64,000 nt of DNA from SAR324 cluster bacterium JCVI-SC AAA005. Its GTDB lineage: Bacteria; SAR324; NAC60-12. The DNA lies in contig AGAU01000247.1 in NCBI GenBank assembly GCA_000224765.2, positions 24,369-88,368 of the forward strand, written 5' to 3'. Of this stretch, positions 50,966 to 61,266 are shown one piece after another; the stretch's first letter is position 1, and the number at the start of each line of letters is the position of its first letter. The position numbers and the translations under genes are program-made. Under the pieces are notes generated by a model. It saw only the letters and a list, made by a program, of their open reading frames with translations, was not told where the DNA came from and searched no databases.

Positions 50966-51256
50966 ATGGAGTACCGGTTGTCGCAAAATTTAGTAGTGAT
51001 CGACGAACCATTGGAAAAAAATATCGTCAATCAACTGAGAGAAATCCTAACAAAAATCCCAGAACCTCCAGAAAGTTTAACGATTGATCTGACCAAGTCT
51101 CCTTTGATAGATACTGCAGGGATTCAACTTTTGATTGCGATGAGGGAGTTCATGAGCAGTAAAGATAGAGAGTTGAAGATTCTTCTCAATAAAGATCTAG
51201 AAGAAATTCTAGACTGGTGTGGAGTTGGTTGGGTGGCAAGTGAGAATAAGGGATGA
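50966..51256 (+). CDS. STAS-domain protein (anti-anti-sigma-like)
   Basis: ESLTIDLTKSPLIDTAGIQLLIAMREFMSSKDRELKILL; first gene of the chemosensory operon. Confidence 0.8.
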   Translation: MEYRLSQNLVVIDEPLEKNIVNQLREILTKIPEPPESLTIDLTKSPLIDTAGIQLLIAMREFMSSKDRELKILLNKDLEEILDWCGVGWVASENKG

Positions 51257-52662
51257 ATGCTAGAATTCTGATAGTTGATGATTCTAAAACCATACGATTC
51301 CAAGTACGTAAAATTTTGGAGGATGAGCCAGATTATAGCTATGAAATCTCAGAAGCAGTAGATGGAAAGGAAGCTCTTGACGTTGTTGCTGCATCCACTA
51401 AGGAAAGACTCCCGGATTTAGTGCTACTCGATCGCAACATGCCGAGAATGAATGGAGATGAATTTATTCGAATCTTCAAAGCTGATCCTCAATGGCGCCA
51501 TATCCCCGTGCTTTTTCTGACAACTCATGGAGAAATTGAAGAATTAGTAAAAGGCCTGACAGAATTGCAAGCAGATGATTACTTGGGAAAGCCATTCAAT
51601 CCATCGGAATTGCAAGCCCGAGTAAAATCACTACTCAGAGTAAGGATAGCAGAAAAAGAAACATTGAGGCTCAACAGCGAATTGGATCAATCTCTTAAGC
51701 AACAAAAGCTTCAATTTGAAGAGTTGAAGAAGACAAAAGTTGAACTTGCAGAGATCTCAGCAGTTGCTGAGTTGACAAGAATTTTTGAGAAATTTGTTCC
51801 CCGTGAATTTCTTGACCGAATTGCCAAGACTGGTATCGAAAATATTACAGTTGGTCATGCAGAGAGTGATATCATCACAATTTTGTTTTCTGATATAAGG
51901 TCATTCACAGATATTTCTGAGTCAATGGAGCCCTCTGAACTAATGCAGTTTCTTAATACCTTTCTGCAGTTCATGTCAGAGCCGATTCACATGAACCATG
52001 GCTTTGTTGACAAGTTCATCGGGGACGCAATCATGGCGCTCTTCGATCAACCAGGAAAACCAGATGCGGTTGAAGCTCGAGATGCAGTCCGTTCAGGTCT
52101 TGAAATGCAAGCGAGTTTGGTTCGCTTCAATAAATTAAGAGCTAAGCAGAATTATCCTCCAACGAATATTGGGATTGGGGTTCACAGTGGGCCTGTTGTG
52201 ATTGGTACGCTTGGTTCAGAATCTCGAATGGATTCGACGGTTTTAGGTGATGCAGTCAACTTGGCATCTCGCCTTGAGGGCTTAACCAAAAATTATCGTC
52301 TTCCAATGTTGGTATCCGAAGACTCGAAAAACCTGATCTTTCATCTTGAAGAATTTAACTGGCGGCTTCTAGATCGGATAACTGTCAAGGGTAAGTCTGA
52401 TCCAGTTCGTATCTATGAAGTATTCAATCAATATTCAGATAAAAATTACGAAAATAAGCTCAAGGCTGCGAGTGTTTTTGAGGAAGCTATGATTCCCTAC
52501 CTGAGTAAAAATTGGGATATGGCTATCGAGGGATTTAAAGAGTGTGATGAGCTTTTGCCGAAGGATGCCTCCATTGAAATGTATTTGAGTAGAGCGCAGG
52601 GCTTCCAAGAAAAACCCCCAGCTGAAGATTGGGATGGGGTACATCATTATTTCATCAAATAG
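51253..52662 (+). CDS. response regulator with class III adenylate/guanylate cyclase output domain
   Basis: REC: ILIVDDSKTIRFQVRKIL...LVLLDRNMPRMNGDEF...DDYLGKPFNPSEL. Cyclase: ITILFSDIRSFTDISESM...FVDKFIGDAIMALF...TVLGDAVNLASRLEGL. Confidence 0.93.
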   Translation: MNARILIVDDSKTIRFQVRKILEDEPDYSYEISEAVDGKEALDVVAASTKERLPDLVLLDRNMPRMNGDEFIRIFKADPQWRHIPVLFLTTHGEIEELVKGLTELQADDYLGKPFNPSELQARVKSLLRVRIAEKETLRLNSELDQSLKQQKLQFEELKKTKVELAEISAVAELTRIFEKFVPREFLDRIAKTGIENITVGHAESDIITILFSDIRSFTDISESMEPSELMQFLNTFLQFMSEPIHMNHGFVDKFIGDAIMALFDQPGKPDAVEARDAVRSGLEMQASLVRFNKLRAKQNYPPTNIGIGVHSGPVVIGTLGSESRMDSTVLGDAVNLASRLEGLTKNYRLPMLVSEDSKNLIFHLEEFNWRLLDRITVKGKSDPVRIYEVFNQYSDKNYENKLKAASVFEEAMIPYLSKNWDMAIEGFKECDELLPKDASIEMYLSRAQGFQEKPPAEDWDGVHHYFIK

Positions 52663-52666
52663 AAAT

Positions 52667-54808
52667 ATGGATTTAAGCAAGTTTGATCCCGAGGCGGTAA
52701 AGCTTTTTCTTGAAGAAGCAACAGATATGCAGGATCAGATCGAAGAAAGCTTACTCACCTTGGAAGGCGATCCTTCGAATGAGGATGCAGTTAATAATGC
52801 TTTTCGTGGGTTCCATACCATTAAGGGTGGCGCCGGCATGATTGGTTTTGAAGAGTTACAGAAATACACTCATGAAGTAGAGTTTCTGTTATCTGATGTT
52901 CGAGGTGGTTCGCGCAATGTCACTGAGGAACTAATCAGTGCCCTACTCAGTTCAATTGATTGCCTGAGAGGTTTTTGTTCTGAATTAGAAGGTAAAGACA
53001 ATTTCGATCATACCCTTGCAGAATCTAGTTTGGCTCAAATTCGCATTTTATCCGGCGATTCAAACAAACCAGAGGAACCTCCAAAACAAAAATCAAGGAA
53101 ACAATCAGAATCTATTCCTCAAGAATCAGTGGGTAAATCCACCCCCAAAGACAACTGTTCTAGATACCTAATACGGCTTAAATTTTCAGAAGATATTTTG
53201 GAAAGTGGTGGTGATCCGATTGTTTTGCTAAAGGATTTTCATGAACAAGGTGAGTGCTATGTTACTCCTCATTGTCATTCTATCCCTGATCTAGAATTTC
53301 TCAATCCTACAAAGCTTTACCTGCACTGGAGTTTGGTTCTTTCGACAACCAAGACAATGAAAGAACTAGAGGACATCCTCATGTTTTTTGTGGATGAGGA
53401 GGGAGTTGAAATAAAATTGATTCAAGGGCCGCCAGAAGAAACGAAAATTAAGAAAGACATTAACGCTGGAATTGTTGAGGCAACTACCGAAAAACCTAGA
53501 CATTCCAATGTTCAGGAATCTTCTAAATTTAAATCCCCAAATCAAGAAGAGCCAGGACTTGCCTCCATTTCACAGAAGTCCAAACCCAACTTTCCAAAAC
53601 CCAATACCCCCAAGAAGAAAGATGAGTCTGGAGGATCAATTCATGTTTCGAACTTGAAGCTGGATAAATTGATGAATCTTGTTGGTGAGACTGTCATAAA
53701 CCAAGCTAGACTAAAAGAATTTGGGCAAGAACTCCGCTTGGCAGATCGAAGAATGGGGGATATCTATCAACAGATCGTCTACGACTCAGATATTGTGGTT
53801 CGTGAGCTTCAAGATCAGGTGATGAACATTCGCATGGTACCGATCAAGGGAACTTTTTTGCCATTGCAAAGAATTGTTCGAGACTACTGTGTGAGTTCAG
53901 GGAAAAAAATCAAACTACAGATCTTTGGTGGTGAGACTGAGCTTGATAAAAATGTTTCAGAAAAGCTCGGTGGCCCTCTTAAGCATCTTGTCCGTAACGC
54001 AATGGACCATGGGATCGAGTCGATTGAAAAAAGATTAGAAAAAGGCAAGAGCGAGGAAGGTACGATTTGTTTGAGAGCTTTTCATGGGGAAGGCCATGTT
54101 TTTATTGAAGTTCAAGATGATGGTGCAGGAATAAATTCAGAGGTAATTTTCAAGAAGGCCCTTGCCAAAGGGCTGATTGATGAGAAAGCAGAATTGGACG
54201 AACAGGCAATTTTTCGACTTTTATTTCATGCGGGTTTCTCTACTGCTGAGAATGTCTCGGACATCTCGGGCAGAGGAGTTGGGATGGATGTGGTTCGTCA
54301 GGAGATTGAATCATTGAGAGGATCTATTTTCATCGATAGTAAAGTCGGTATGGGATCAACCTTTCAAATCAAACTTCCCCTTACGTTGGCAATTATTGAG
54401 GGGATGCTTGTCCAAGTAGAGGACCAGGTCTTTACCATTCCTCTTCTTTCTATTTTAGAATCGATTCGTCCAACAGTTGACCAGTTCAGGACCATGCAGA
54501 AACAAGGTGAAGTGATTGAGATACGTGGTGAATACCTTCCGGTCTTAAACCTCAGCAAAGTCTTTAATCTTGAAAGAGAGAAAAAAATAAACGAAGAAGA
54601 AATATGTGTAATTATAGAGAATAATAAGATGAGATGTGGTCTCTTAGTTGATCGTATTTTAGATCAGCAACAGGTTGTGATTAAGAGTATGAAAGAAAAT
54701 TTTTTCCAAATCCCAGGTATTGCCGGTGCAACAATTTTAGGTGATGGGAGAGTCTCTCTAATTCTGGATTTGCCAAGCTTAATGATAATGAGTTTTAAAC
54801 AAAATTAG
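52667..54808 (+). CDS. cheA: chemotaxis histidine kinase CheA
   Basis: Hpt FRGFHTIKGGAGMIGFEEL; HLVRNAMDHGIES; ISGRGVGMDVVRQEIESLRGSI; C-terminal CheW-like P5. ORF track start 52634; ATG 52667 likelier. Confidence 0.95.
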   Translation: MDLSKFDPEAVKLFLEEATDMQDQIEESLLTLEGDPSNEDAVNNAFRGFHTIKGGAGMIGFEELQKYTHEVEFLLSDVRGGSRNVTEELISALLSSIDCLRGFCSELEGKDNFDHTLAESSLAQIRILSGDSNKPEEPPKQKSRKQSESIPQESVGKSTPKDNCSRYLIRLKFSEDILESGGDPIVLLKDFHEQGECYVTPHCHSIPDLEFLNPTKLYLHWSLVLSTTKTMKELEDILMFFVDEEGVEIKLIQGPPEETKIKKDINAGIVEATTEKPRHSNVQESSKFKSPNQEEPGLASISQKSKPNFPKPNTPKKKDESGGSIHVSNLKLDKLMNLVGETVINQARLKEFGQELRLADRRMGDIYQQIVYDSDIVVRELQDQVMNIRMVPIKGTFLPLQRIVRDYCVSSGKKIKLQIFGGETELDKNVSEKLGGPLKHLVRNAMDHGIESIEKRLEKGKSEEGTICLRAFHGEGHVFIEVQDDGAGINSEVIFKKALAKGLIDEKAELDEQAIFRLLFHAGFSTAENVSDISGRGVGMDVVRQEIESLRGSIFIDSKVGMGSTFQIKLPLTLAIIEGMLVQVEDQVFTIPLLSILESIRPTVDQFRTMQKQGEVIEIRGEYLPVLNLSKVFNLEREKKINEEEICVIIENNKMRCGLLVDRILDQQQVVIKSMKENFFQIPGIAGATILGDGRVSLILDLPSLMIMSFKQN

Positions 54809-54820
54809 AGGATTTTATTA

Positions 54821-55339
54821 ATGGGGTTGAAAGAGAAATCTAAATATGAAGACTCTTATGAATTTTCGAATCATGAGGGGCAACAATACGTAAGTTTTAA
54901 AATCGCAGAAGAAACGTACATGGTAGATATTAAAAAAGTACGTGAATTCATTACCTATGATCGAATTTCCATCATTCCAAATTTGCCAAAACATTACAAA
55001 GGAGTGATTAATCTCAGAGGTTCGATAATTCCAGTAATGGACCTGAGGTTACGTTTTGGATATCCCCAATTAGAATACAATGAAAGAACAGTTTTGATGA
55101 CTATTTTTGTTGAAGAAAAACTCATTGGAATGGTAGTTGATAAAGTTTTAGATGTCATTAATTTGCCAGTTGAAAATCTTCAACCACCACCTGACACAGA
55201 GATGATTGTAGAAAGACAATTTCTTGAAGGGCTTTGTGAATGGAGAGGTGAAATGTTAATCTTGCTAAACTTGGATTCATTATTTGCCCAAGATAAGGCA
55301 ATTCAAGCAATCATTAGCAAGACTGAAAATAGTAATTAA
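54821..55339 (+). CDS. cheW: chemotaxis coupling protein CheW
   Basis: QYVSFKIAEETYMVDIKKVREFI...HYKGVINLRGSIIPVMDLRLRFG. Confidence 0.94.
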   Translation: MGLKEKSKYEDSYEFSNHEGQQYVSFKIAEETYMVDIKKVREFITYDRISIIPNLPKHYKGVINLRGSIIPVMDLRLRFGYPQLEYNERTVLMTIFVEEKLIGMVVDKVLDVINLPVENLQPPPDTEMIVERQFLEGLCEWRGEMLILLNLDSLFAQDKAIQAIISKTENSN

Positions 55340-55349
55340 TTGAGGAAAA

Positions 55350-57914
55350 ATGAGTAAAAATTCTCTTCAAGCTAAACTTCTGATTTTGGTATTAGCAGTT
55401 ACACTCACATCTATCGGTGTTATAAGTTACATCAGTATTTCAACAATCCAAAATGCTTTAGAATCAAAAGCATTTCAGCAAATGGTTTCAATACGAGAAG
55501 TCCAGAAATCTGCTTTGGAAAATCAATTTGATAATTATCGAAAGCAAATTCAAACAATGGCACAATCAAATTATGTTATTGAAGCAATGAAAAGTTTTGA
55601 TATGTCATACAAAAGTTACCCTAGTGAACTACTTCATTACGAATCACAGATAACAATTCAACAAAGAGCAAAGGAATTGAGGTCTTATTATACAGGAGAT
55701 TTTTCAGAAGAATTTTTTAATAAAAATGGAAGGAGGACTGATAGAATTAATGAGTATTTCAGTCGATTAAGCCCTGAGGCAATAGCATTTCAACATGCTT
55801 TTATTGCAGATAACCCGAATCCTCTTGGAAGCAAACATCTAATGGATAAACCTACACATGCTGAAAGAGGTGAATATGCTGGATTTCACGCTCAATACCA
55901 TTCATACTTTCGCAACTTCTTAGAAAAATTTGGATATTATGATATATTTTTAGTGGAACCTGAAAATGGTAAAGTTGTCTACAGTGTTTTCAAAGAATTA
56001 GATTTTGCAACTTCTTTGGTTGATGGGCCATTTTCTCAATCAAATTTTGCAGCTGCCTTCCGCGATGTGCAGGGTAGTCGAAATTCAGACTTGGTAAAGA
56101 TGGTTGATTTCGATGAATACTATCCTTCATACCAAAGTCCAGCGAGTTTTTTGTCTGTTCCAATTGTCGACGGTGATGAGCAAGTTGGAGTGCTTATTTT
56201 TCAAATCCCAATTGACCAAATAAATACGACAATGACCAATAGTGGGAGTTGGAATTCAGTTGGTTTGGGAAAATCAGGTGAAACTTATATGGTTTCAAAT
56301 GACTATTCGATGAGGAACGATTCTAGACTACTAATTGAAGATCCAAATAGTTTTTTTGGAAACTTGCAACAGAAAAACATTTCTAATGAAAAAATTGCAC
56401 GTATCAGAAGTCTTCAAAGTAGTATTTTGACTCAAAATGCTAAATCGGAGGCAACTACCAGAGCCATTCAAGGTGAAAAGGGCACGGCTTTGGTTACTAA
56501 TTACCTGGGCAACAAAGTGTTGAGTGCATATAGCCCGTTAAACATACCAGATGTTACTTGGGCAATCATTTCTGAGATCGAGGAAGCTGAGGTAAATGAA
56601 TACACTAACAAATTGATAATGTTAATCATTGCCATTGCAATTCTGATTTCAACCATTGCAATGCTGATAACATTTCTTTTTGTACGCACTAGTCTGGCAA
56701 AACCGTTGAAGCAAATGGTCGCCCAGGTACAGGAACTTGAGATCACTAAGACCCTTGATTTGAGAAGAAGAGATGAGATTGGTCAAATTGCAAATGCAAT
56801 TGATGTATTCACTACTCGGCTTTTTGAAATTGTTACCAAAATTAAGGAACGAGCCGCAGATATCAGTAGTTCTTCACAAATTTTGGCAGAGGGTAGTCAA
56901 GACCTTGCTACTAGAACAGAGGAACAATCATCTTCCCTTGAGGAAACAGCCTCTGCTATGGAAGAGATGACTTCAAACGTTCAACAAAATGCTGAAAGTG
57001 CAAATCATGCCAATCATATCTCACAAAATATGCGTGAAGTTGTTGAGGAGCGAAAATCACTCCTACAATCACTTCTCGATCAAACAATCACTTCGAACCA
57101 AAGTGATATTGATAAAGTTCGGGAGTCAAACGGTGAATACTTCGTGAAGGCAGAGCAGATGAATGATCAGATGGTTCTAGCAATGAAGGGGATTGGAGAA
57201 AGTTCTGAAAAGATTTCCGGAATTACCTCTGTCATCAACGACATTGCTTTTCAAACTAATCTGCTGGCTCTAAATGCTTCTGTGGAAGCAGCGCGTGCCG
57301 GAGAGCATGGGAAAGGATTTGCTGTTGTGGCTGCGGAAGTCAGGAACTTAGCTCACAGGTCTGCTGAGGCTTCTGAAGAAATTAGTACCTTAATTAAGAA
57401 CAGCTTGGAGCAGGTTACCAAGGGGACCTCCTTAATGGGGGAAGTCAATACTGTCGTTCAGGAAATGATTCAGAAAGCTGACCAAGCTCTCGAAGCACTC
57501 AAAGAAAATTCTCGACAAAATCTTGAAAAACTAAATAGCCAAACTTCTGACAATTTGAAGGAAATCCAAACAGCTGTTTCAGAAGTGACTGATCTTATAG
57601 AAAATATAAAAGCTGCCTCGAATGAACAGGCAGAAGGCATCAGGCAAGTTAATATCGCTGTTTCAGAACTAGACCGAATTACCCAGCAAAATGCTCTTTT
57701 GGTGGATGAATCAGCGACTACTAGTCGATTAATGTCTGAACATTCAAATGAACTTATGAAAATTATTGAAGTTTTTAAATTGGAGCAAATAGAGTTCAAA
57801 CCAGATGAAGGGTCAGGTTCTTCTCAAAAATTACTGACAAACATTAAGTACAACCAGTCATCCGTGGGTCGTCCAAGCACCTCAATGGATGACGGTCTTC
57901 CGGATTTTGAGTGA
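55350..57914 (+). CDS. methyl-accepting chemotaxis protein with large extracellular (dCache-like) sensor
   Basis: Two TM segments, HAMP, and hairpin tip [45 protein letters not shown]. Confidence 0.94.
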   Translation: MSKNSLQAKLLILVLAVTLTSIGVISYISISTIQNALESKAFQQMVSIREVQKSALENQFDNYRKQIQTMAQSNYVIEAMKSFDMSYKSYPSELLHYESQITIQQRAKELRSYYTGDFSEEFFNKNGRRTDRINEYFSRLSPEAIAFQHAFIADNPNPLGSKHLMDKPTHAERGEYAGFHAQYHSYFRNFLEKFGYYDIFLVEPENGKVVYSVFKELDFATSLVDGPFSQSNFAAAFRDVQGSRNSDLVKMVDFDEYYPSYQSPASFLSVPIVDGDEQVGVLIFQIPIDQINTTMTNSGSWNSVGLGKSGETYMVSNDYSMRNDSRLLIEDPNSFFGNLQQKNISNEKIARIRSLQSSILTQNAKSEATTRAIQGEKGTALVTNYLGNKVLSAYSPLNIPDVTWAIISEIEEAEVNEYTNKLIMLIIAIAILISTIAMLITFLFVRTSLAKPLKQMVAQVQELEITKTLDLRRRDEIGQIANAIDVFTTRLFEIVTKIKERAADISSSSQILAEGSQDLATRTEEQSSSLEETASAMEEMTSNVQQNAESANHANHISQNMREVVEERKSLLQSLLDQTITSNQSDIDKVRESNGEYFVKAEQMNDQMVLAMKGIGESSEKISGITSVINDIAFQTNLLALNASVEAARAGEHGKGFAVVAAEVRNLAHRSAEASEEISTLIKNSLEQVTKGTSLMGEVNTVVQEMIQKADQALEALKENSRQNLEKLNSQTSDNLKEIQTAVSEVTDLIENIKAASNEQAEGIRQVNIAVSELDRITQQNALLVDESATTSRLMSEHSNELMKIIEVFKLEQIEFKPDEGSGSSQKLLTNIKYNQSSVGRPSTSMDDGLPDFE

Positions 57915-57941
57915 ATTGATATATCTGAATGATCGATAAAA

Positions 57942-58805
57942 ATGCTGACGACTACTTTAAATTTGGATCCTGTGGCTCCTCAGACTGCTAGGTTCCCCCC
58001 AGAGGCATTTGATATGCTCGCGAGGCTTGCTGAAAATCATCTGGGGATGGATTTTCACAAGAGGCGCCATGACCGACTCTTTTTAATGATAAGTAAGCGG
58101 GTTAAAGCCACCTTCAAACAAAATATCATTGACTATCTTTCGTTTCTAGAGACACATCCGAATCATCCAGAATGGATAGAAATTGAGCAAATTTTAACAA
58201 TTCAGAAGACGGAATTCTTTCGTGAATCTTCTCAGATAAAATTTTTCGAAGAAACTATTCTACCTGAAATTAAGCATCGAAAATACAGAGATGGTGATTT
58301 CAAAATAAGGGCTTGGAGTTGTGGTTGTTCTACAGGAGAAGAAGCCTATACTCTTTCGATTCTCTTCCATCAGAAATTTCTACCTTCCACTGAGTGGGAT
58401 GTTAGAATTTTGGCTTCTGACGTCCACCAAAATGCCTTGGAAATAGGCAAAAATGCTCAGTATACTGAAGAATCATTACACAATGTTACCAGAGAAAAAA
58501 GGCTCAATTATTTTAAGAATACAGGCGAAAACTACTGTGTGGTTGAACCTTTGAAAGAAATGATTCACTTTCGTAAAATCAATTTGATTTCCGATCGTTA
58601 TCCTATAAAGACAAAATTCAGTGTTATCTTTTGCCGAAACCTATTGATTTACATGACGCCATTTTGGCAGAATACAATTTTAAATCGTTTGAGAAACTAT
58701 TTAGAACCAGGTGGATACCTACTTTTGGGGCACTCAGAATATTTGGCTGATAAAAAAGATTTTCAGTTGACCAAATTTAATGCTTTTCAATCTCCTATTT
58801 GCTAG
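57942..58805 (+). CDS. cheR: chemotaxis protein methyltransferase CheR
   Basis: TEFFRESSQIKFFEETILPEI, IRAWSCGCSTGEEAYTLSILF, VIFCRNLLIYM, GYLLLGHSEYL. Confidence 0.95.
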   Translation: MLTTTLNLDPVAPQTARFPPEAFDMLARLAENHLGMDFHKRRHDRLFLMISKRVKATFKQNIIDYLSFLETHPNHPEWIEIEQILTIQKTEFFRESSQIKFFEETILPEIKHRKYRDGDFKIRAWSCGCSTGEEAYTLSILFHQKFLPSTEWDVRILASDVHQNALEIGKNAQYTEESLHNVTREKRLNYFKNTGENYCVVEPLKEMIHFRKINLISDRYPIKTKFSVIFCRNLLIYMTPFWQNTILNRLRNYLEPGGYLLLGHSEYLADKKDFQLTKFNAFQSPIC

Positions 58806-58808
58806 GAA

Positions 58809-59888
58809 ATGAGCCCTTCAGGAAACAAGATCAAAGTATTGATCATTGATGACTCGGCTTTGGTTAGAAGAGTTATGGCCGATATTTTATCAGCTGATTC
58901 AATGATAGAAGTTGTGGGTACAGCTCCCGATGCACAGATTGCAACAAGACAAATCAGAAAATTAGAACCTGACGTCCTGACACTTGACATCATGATGCCT
59001 GGGATGGATGGGTTAGAATATCTTGAAAGATTAATGAAATCTCATCCCATGCCAGTTGTAATGGTGAGTGCCTTAACACAGAAAGGTGCACCAGATGCGT
59101 TGAGGGCTTTGGAATTAGGAGCAATTGAAGTTATAGGCAAACCTCATACAACTGTTCGTGAGGGGATGGAAGAGATCTCAATTTCAATTGTAGATGCGGT
59201 CAAGGCTGCTGCTCAGGCAAAATTGAAAAAGGTAGGGGATCTCTTTCTAAAATCCCCAGAAAAATATACAGCGGACGCAATTATTCCAAAAAATCCCCCT
59301 CGACATCTTGGAGGGCATGCTATCGATCCTCTAATTGCGATTGGTGCTTCGACAGGTGGGACAGAAGCCATTCTGGCAGTGCTATCAAAGTTGCCAGTAT
59401 CAATGCCGGGAATTGTTGTCGTACAGCATATGCCCGGATCCTTTACAAAGAGTTTTGCTGAAAGATTAGACCGAAACTCTAAACTTACAGTTGTTGAAGC
59501 AACTAATGGGGAGGCTGTGAAAGCTGGTAAAGTTTACTTGGCTCCTGGAGAGCAGCACATGCTTGTAGAAAGTTTAAATCGTGGCTATCGCATTCGACTC
59601 AATGATGGTCCGCTAGTGTGTAGACATCGTCCTTCGGTTGATGTTTTATTTCGTTCTGTAGCCCAGGAAGCTAGACATCATGCTTTGGGAGTAATACTTA
59701 CTGGTATGGGGGATGACGGAGCCCAGGGTATGCTAGAAATGAGGGAAACTGGTGCATTCAATGTTGCACAAGATGAAAGCAGTTGTGTGGTCTATGGGAT
59801 GCCTAAGGTTGCCTTGGCCAAGGGCGGAGTTGACCAAGTGCTGAACTTGGAGGATATCTCCGAGTTGCTTGTCCAAAAAACTCACTAA
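58809..59888 (+). CDS. cheB: chemotaxis-specific protein-glutamate methylesterase CheB
   Basis: REC IKVLIIDDSALVRRVMADIL, VLTLDIMMPGMDGLEYL; methylesterase IGASTGGTEAILAVL, VVQHMPGSFTKSFAERLD, GVILTGMGDDGAQGMLEMRETG. Confidence 0.96.
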   Translation: MSPSGNKIKVLIIDDSALVRRVMADILSADSMIEVVGTAPDAQIATRQIRKLEPDVLTLDIMMPGMDGLEYLERLMKSHPMPVVMVSALTQKGAPDALRALELGAIEVIGKPHTTVREGMEEISISIVDAVKAAAQAKLKKVGDLFLKSPEKYTADAIIPKNPPRHLGGHAIDPLIAIGASTGGTEAILAVLSKLPVSMPGIVVVQHMPGSFTKSFAERLDRNSKLTVVEATNGEAVKAGKVYLAPGEQHMLVESLNRGYRIRLNDGPLVCRHRPSVDVLFRSVAQEARHHALGVILTGMGDDGAQGMLEMRETGAFNVAQDESSCVVYGMPKVALAKGGVDQVLNLEDISELLVQKTH

Positions 59889-59951
59889 ATTAACATTTTA
59901 ATCTTTTACACTACTTCAATCATCATTTTGTTCTTATCTTTAATACTGCTG

Positions 59952-60662
59952 TTAAGTTCTCAAAACAACATCCTTCCTTCCTAATTCCGAATACTGTCCT
60001 GATATTACATCTCGCATTTGTTGCTTGAAAATATTTGCTCCTCCATGAGCCGGGTGACGAAGTACATCACACGATTCTCCAATTTCTGCTAGCTGTTGTT
60101 CTGCCTGTCTGCCTATCGCCAAGAACCTTACATTATTAATTCTAGCTTTTAGATACTTGAGGACTTCTCTCCCGCTCCTTCGCTCTGATGAAGTAGGTGT
60201 GCGATTAGAAAGAAACCCATTCTCTTTCTTGTAAGGGTGCCAAGGGAAAGAATTCCAAAGAATTGTTTTGTGAGTCAAATTAAAACGAACAAGTTCACTC
60301 CAAACAATTGTAGCAGTAGGTTCGTTGAATCCCTTTTGATTCAAATCCTCTTTGCTAGTTCGTTGATGTTTCCCAGTAAATACATAGTTTGCAAACAACT
60401 GCTTGTCTTCTAACTCTCCAAGAAGTAATCGTTCAGATGTCATCGGAATACCCGTGAAGTGACCACCTTGATAACCTAGCGCTTCAGCTAACATTATATA
60501 TTGAATCTGACCTAGTCTCTCTGAAAAATAAGAACGGAGATTCTGCTGTCGAACTTTGTAGGAATCATTGTACTTATCATTGTCAAAATCCACTTCCCAC
60601 CAAGGATTAAAAACATCACCAGGTGGAGCTTCTTTCAAAAGATTTAGAAACTCATCAAACAT
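59952..60662 (-). CDS. uracil-DNA glycosylase superfamily protein
   Basis: YIMLAEALGYQGGHFTGIPMTSERLL, NSFPWHPYK, LRHPAHGGANIFKQQMRDV. Confidence 0.75.
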   Translation of the reverse strand: MFDEFLNLLKEAPPGDVFNPWWEVDFDNDKYNDSYKVRQQNLRSYFSERLGQIQYIMLAEALGYQGGHFTGIPMTSERLLLGELEDKQLFANYVFTGKHQRTSKEDLNQKGFNEPTATIVWSELVRFNLTHKTILWNSFPWHPYKKENGFLSNRTPTSSERRSGREVLKYLKARINNVRFLAIGRQAEQQLAEIGESCDVLRHPAHGGANIFKQQMRDVISGQYSELGRKDVVLRT

Positions 60663-60831
60663 ATTATTTCATTAGGTTTTGGATCTAAATTTGAATAATT
60701 TTTGTTCAAAAATTCTAATCGAAAAAAAATTAATTTGACGTTCAAAAATATTACCTTTATCAATAGTTATATGCATTATGCATTGTAAGTTAAAATAATT
60801 TTCCAGTAACTTTTATTTGACGGAGTTAAGA

Positions 60832-61221
60832 ATGCGAAAACGAATAAGCATGCCTGATAGAGATTTCATGAAAGCGGCTAAAAGTGCGGCCAAATCAGGC
60901 CAAAGCTTAAGGGCAACAGCCTTGGGAGCTGGAGTGAGTTTGCAAACCTACAAAAACCATTTGATGGATGTAGCAATGCGATTACAGGAAGCCCCTCCAA
61001 ATTTCCCCAAAGGTAGACGAACTCGGATGAAAGATCACATCTCTGAGATTAGAAGCTCAGGGCAAGGCGGTCAGGGTAGAAGGTTGGCACTTCCCAATGA
61101 AATTTTTGCTATAATGGGTTGGGATATTGGGATGAAAGTCAAAATCAAAAAATCAGGTAAGAAAGTAACTTTAGAAACTTATGAGGGAACTGAGTCAGGT
61201 TTGGTAGAGGACGAGGATTAA
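60832..61221 (+). CDS. small putative DNA-binding protein with SpoVT/AbrB-like C-terminus
   Basis: MRKRISMPDRDFMKAAKSAAKSGQSLRATALGAGVSLQTYKNHL (HTH-like) plus RRLALPNEIFAIMGWDIGMKVKIKKSGKKVTLETY (swapped-hairpin-like). Track start 60817. Confidence 0.55.
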   Translation: MRKRISMPDRDFMKAAKSAAKSGQSLRATALGAGVSLQTYKNHLMDVAMRLQEAPPNFPKGRRTRMKDHISEIRSSGQGGQGRRLALPNEIFAIMGWDIGMKVKIKKSGKKVTLETYEGTESGLVEDED

Positions 61222-61266
61222 GTCGTCCTTGTAAATTGAGATATAATACAATCTAACGACTTTAAG

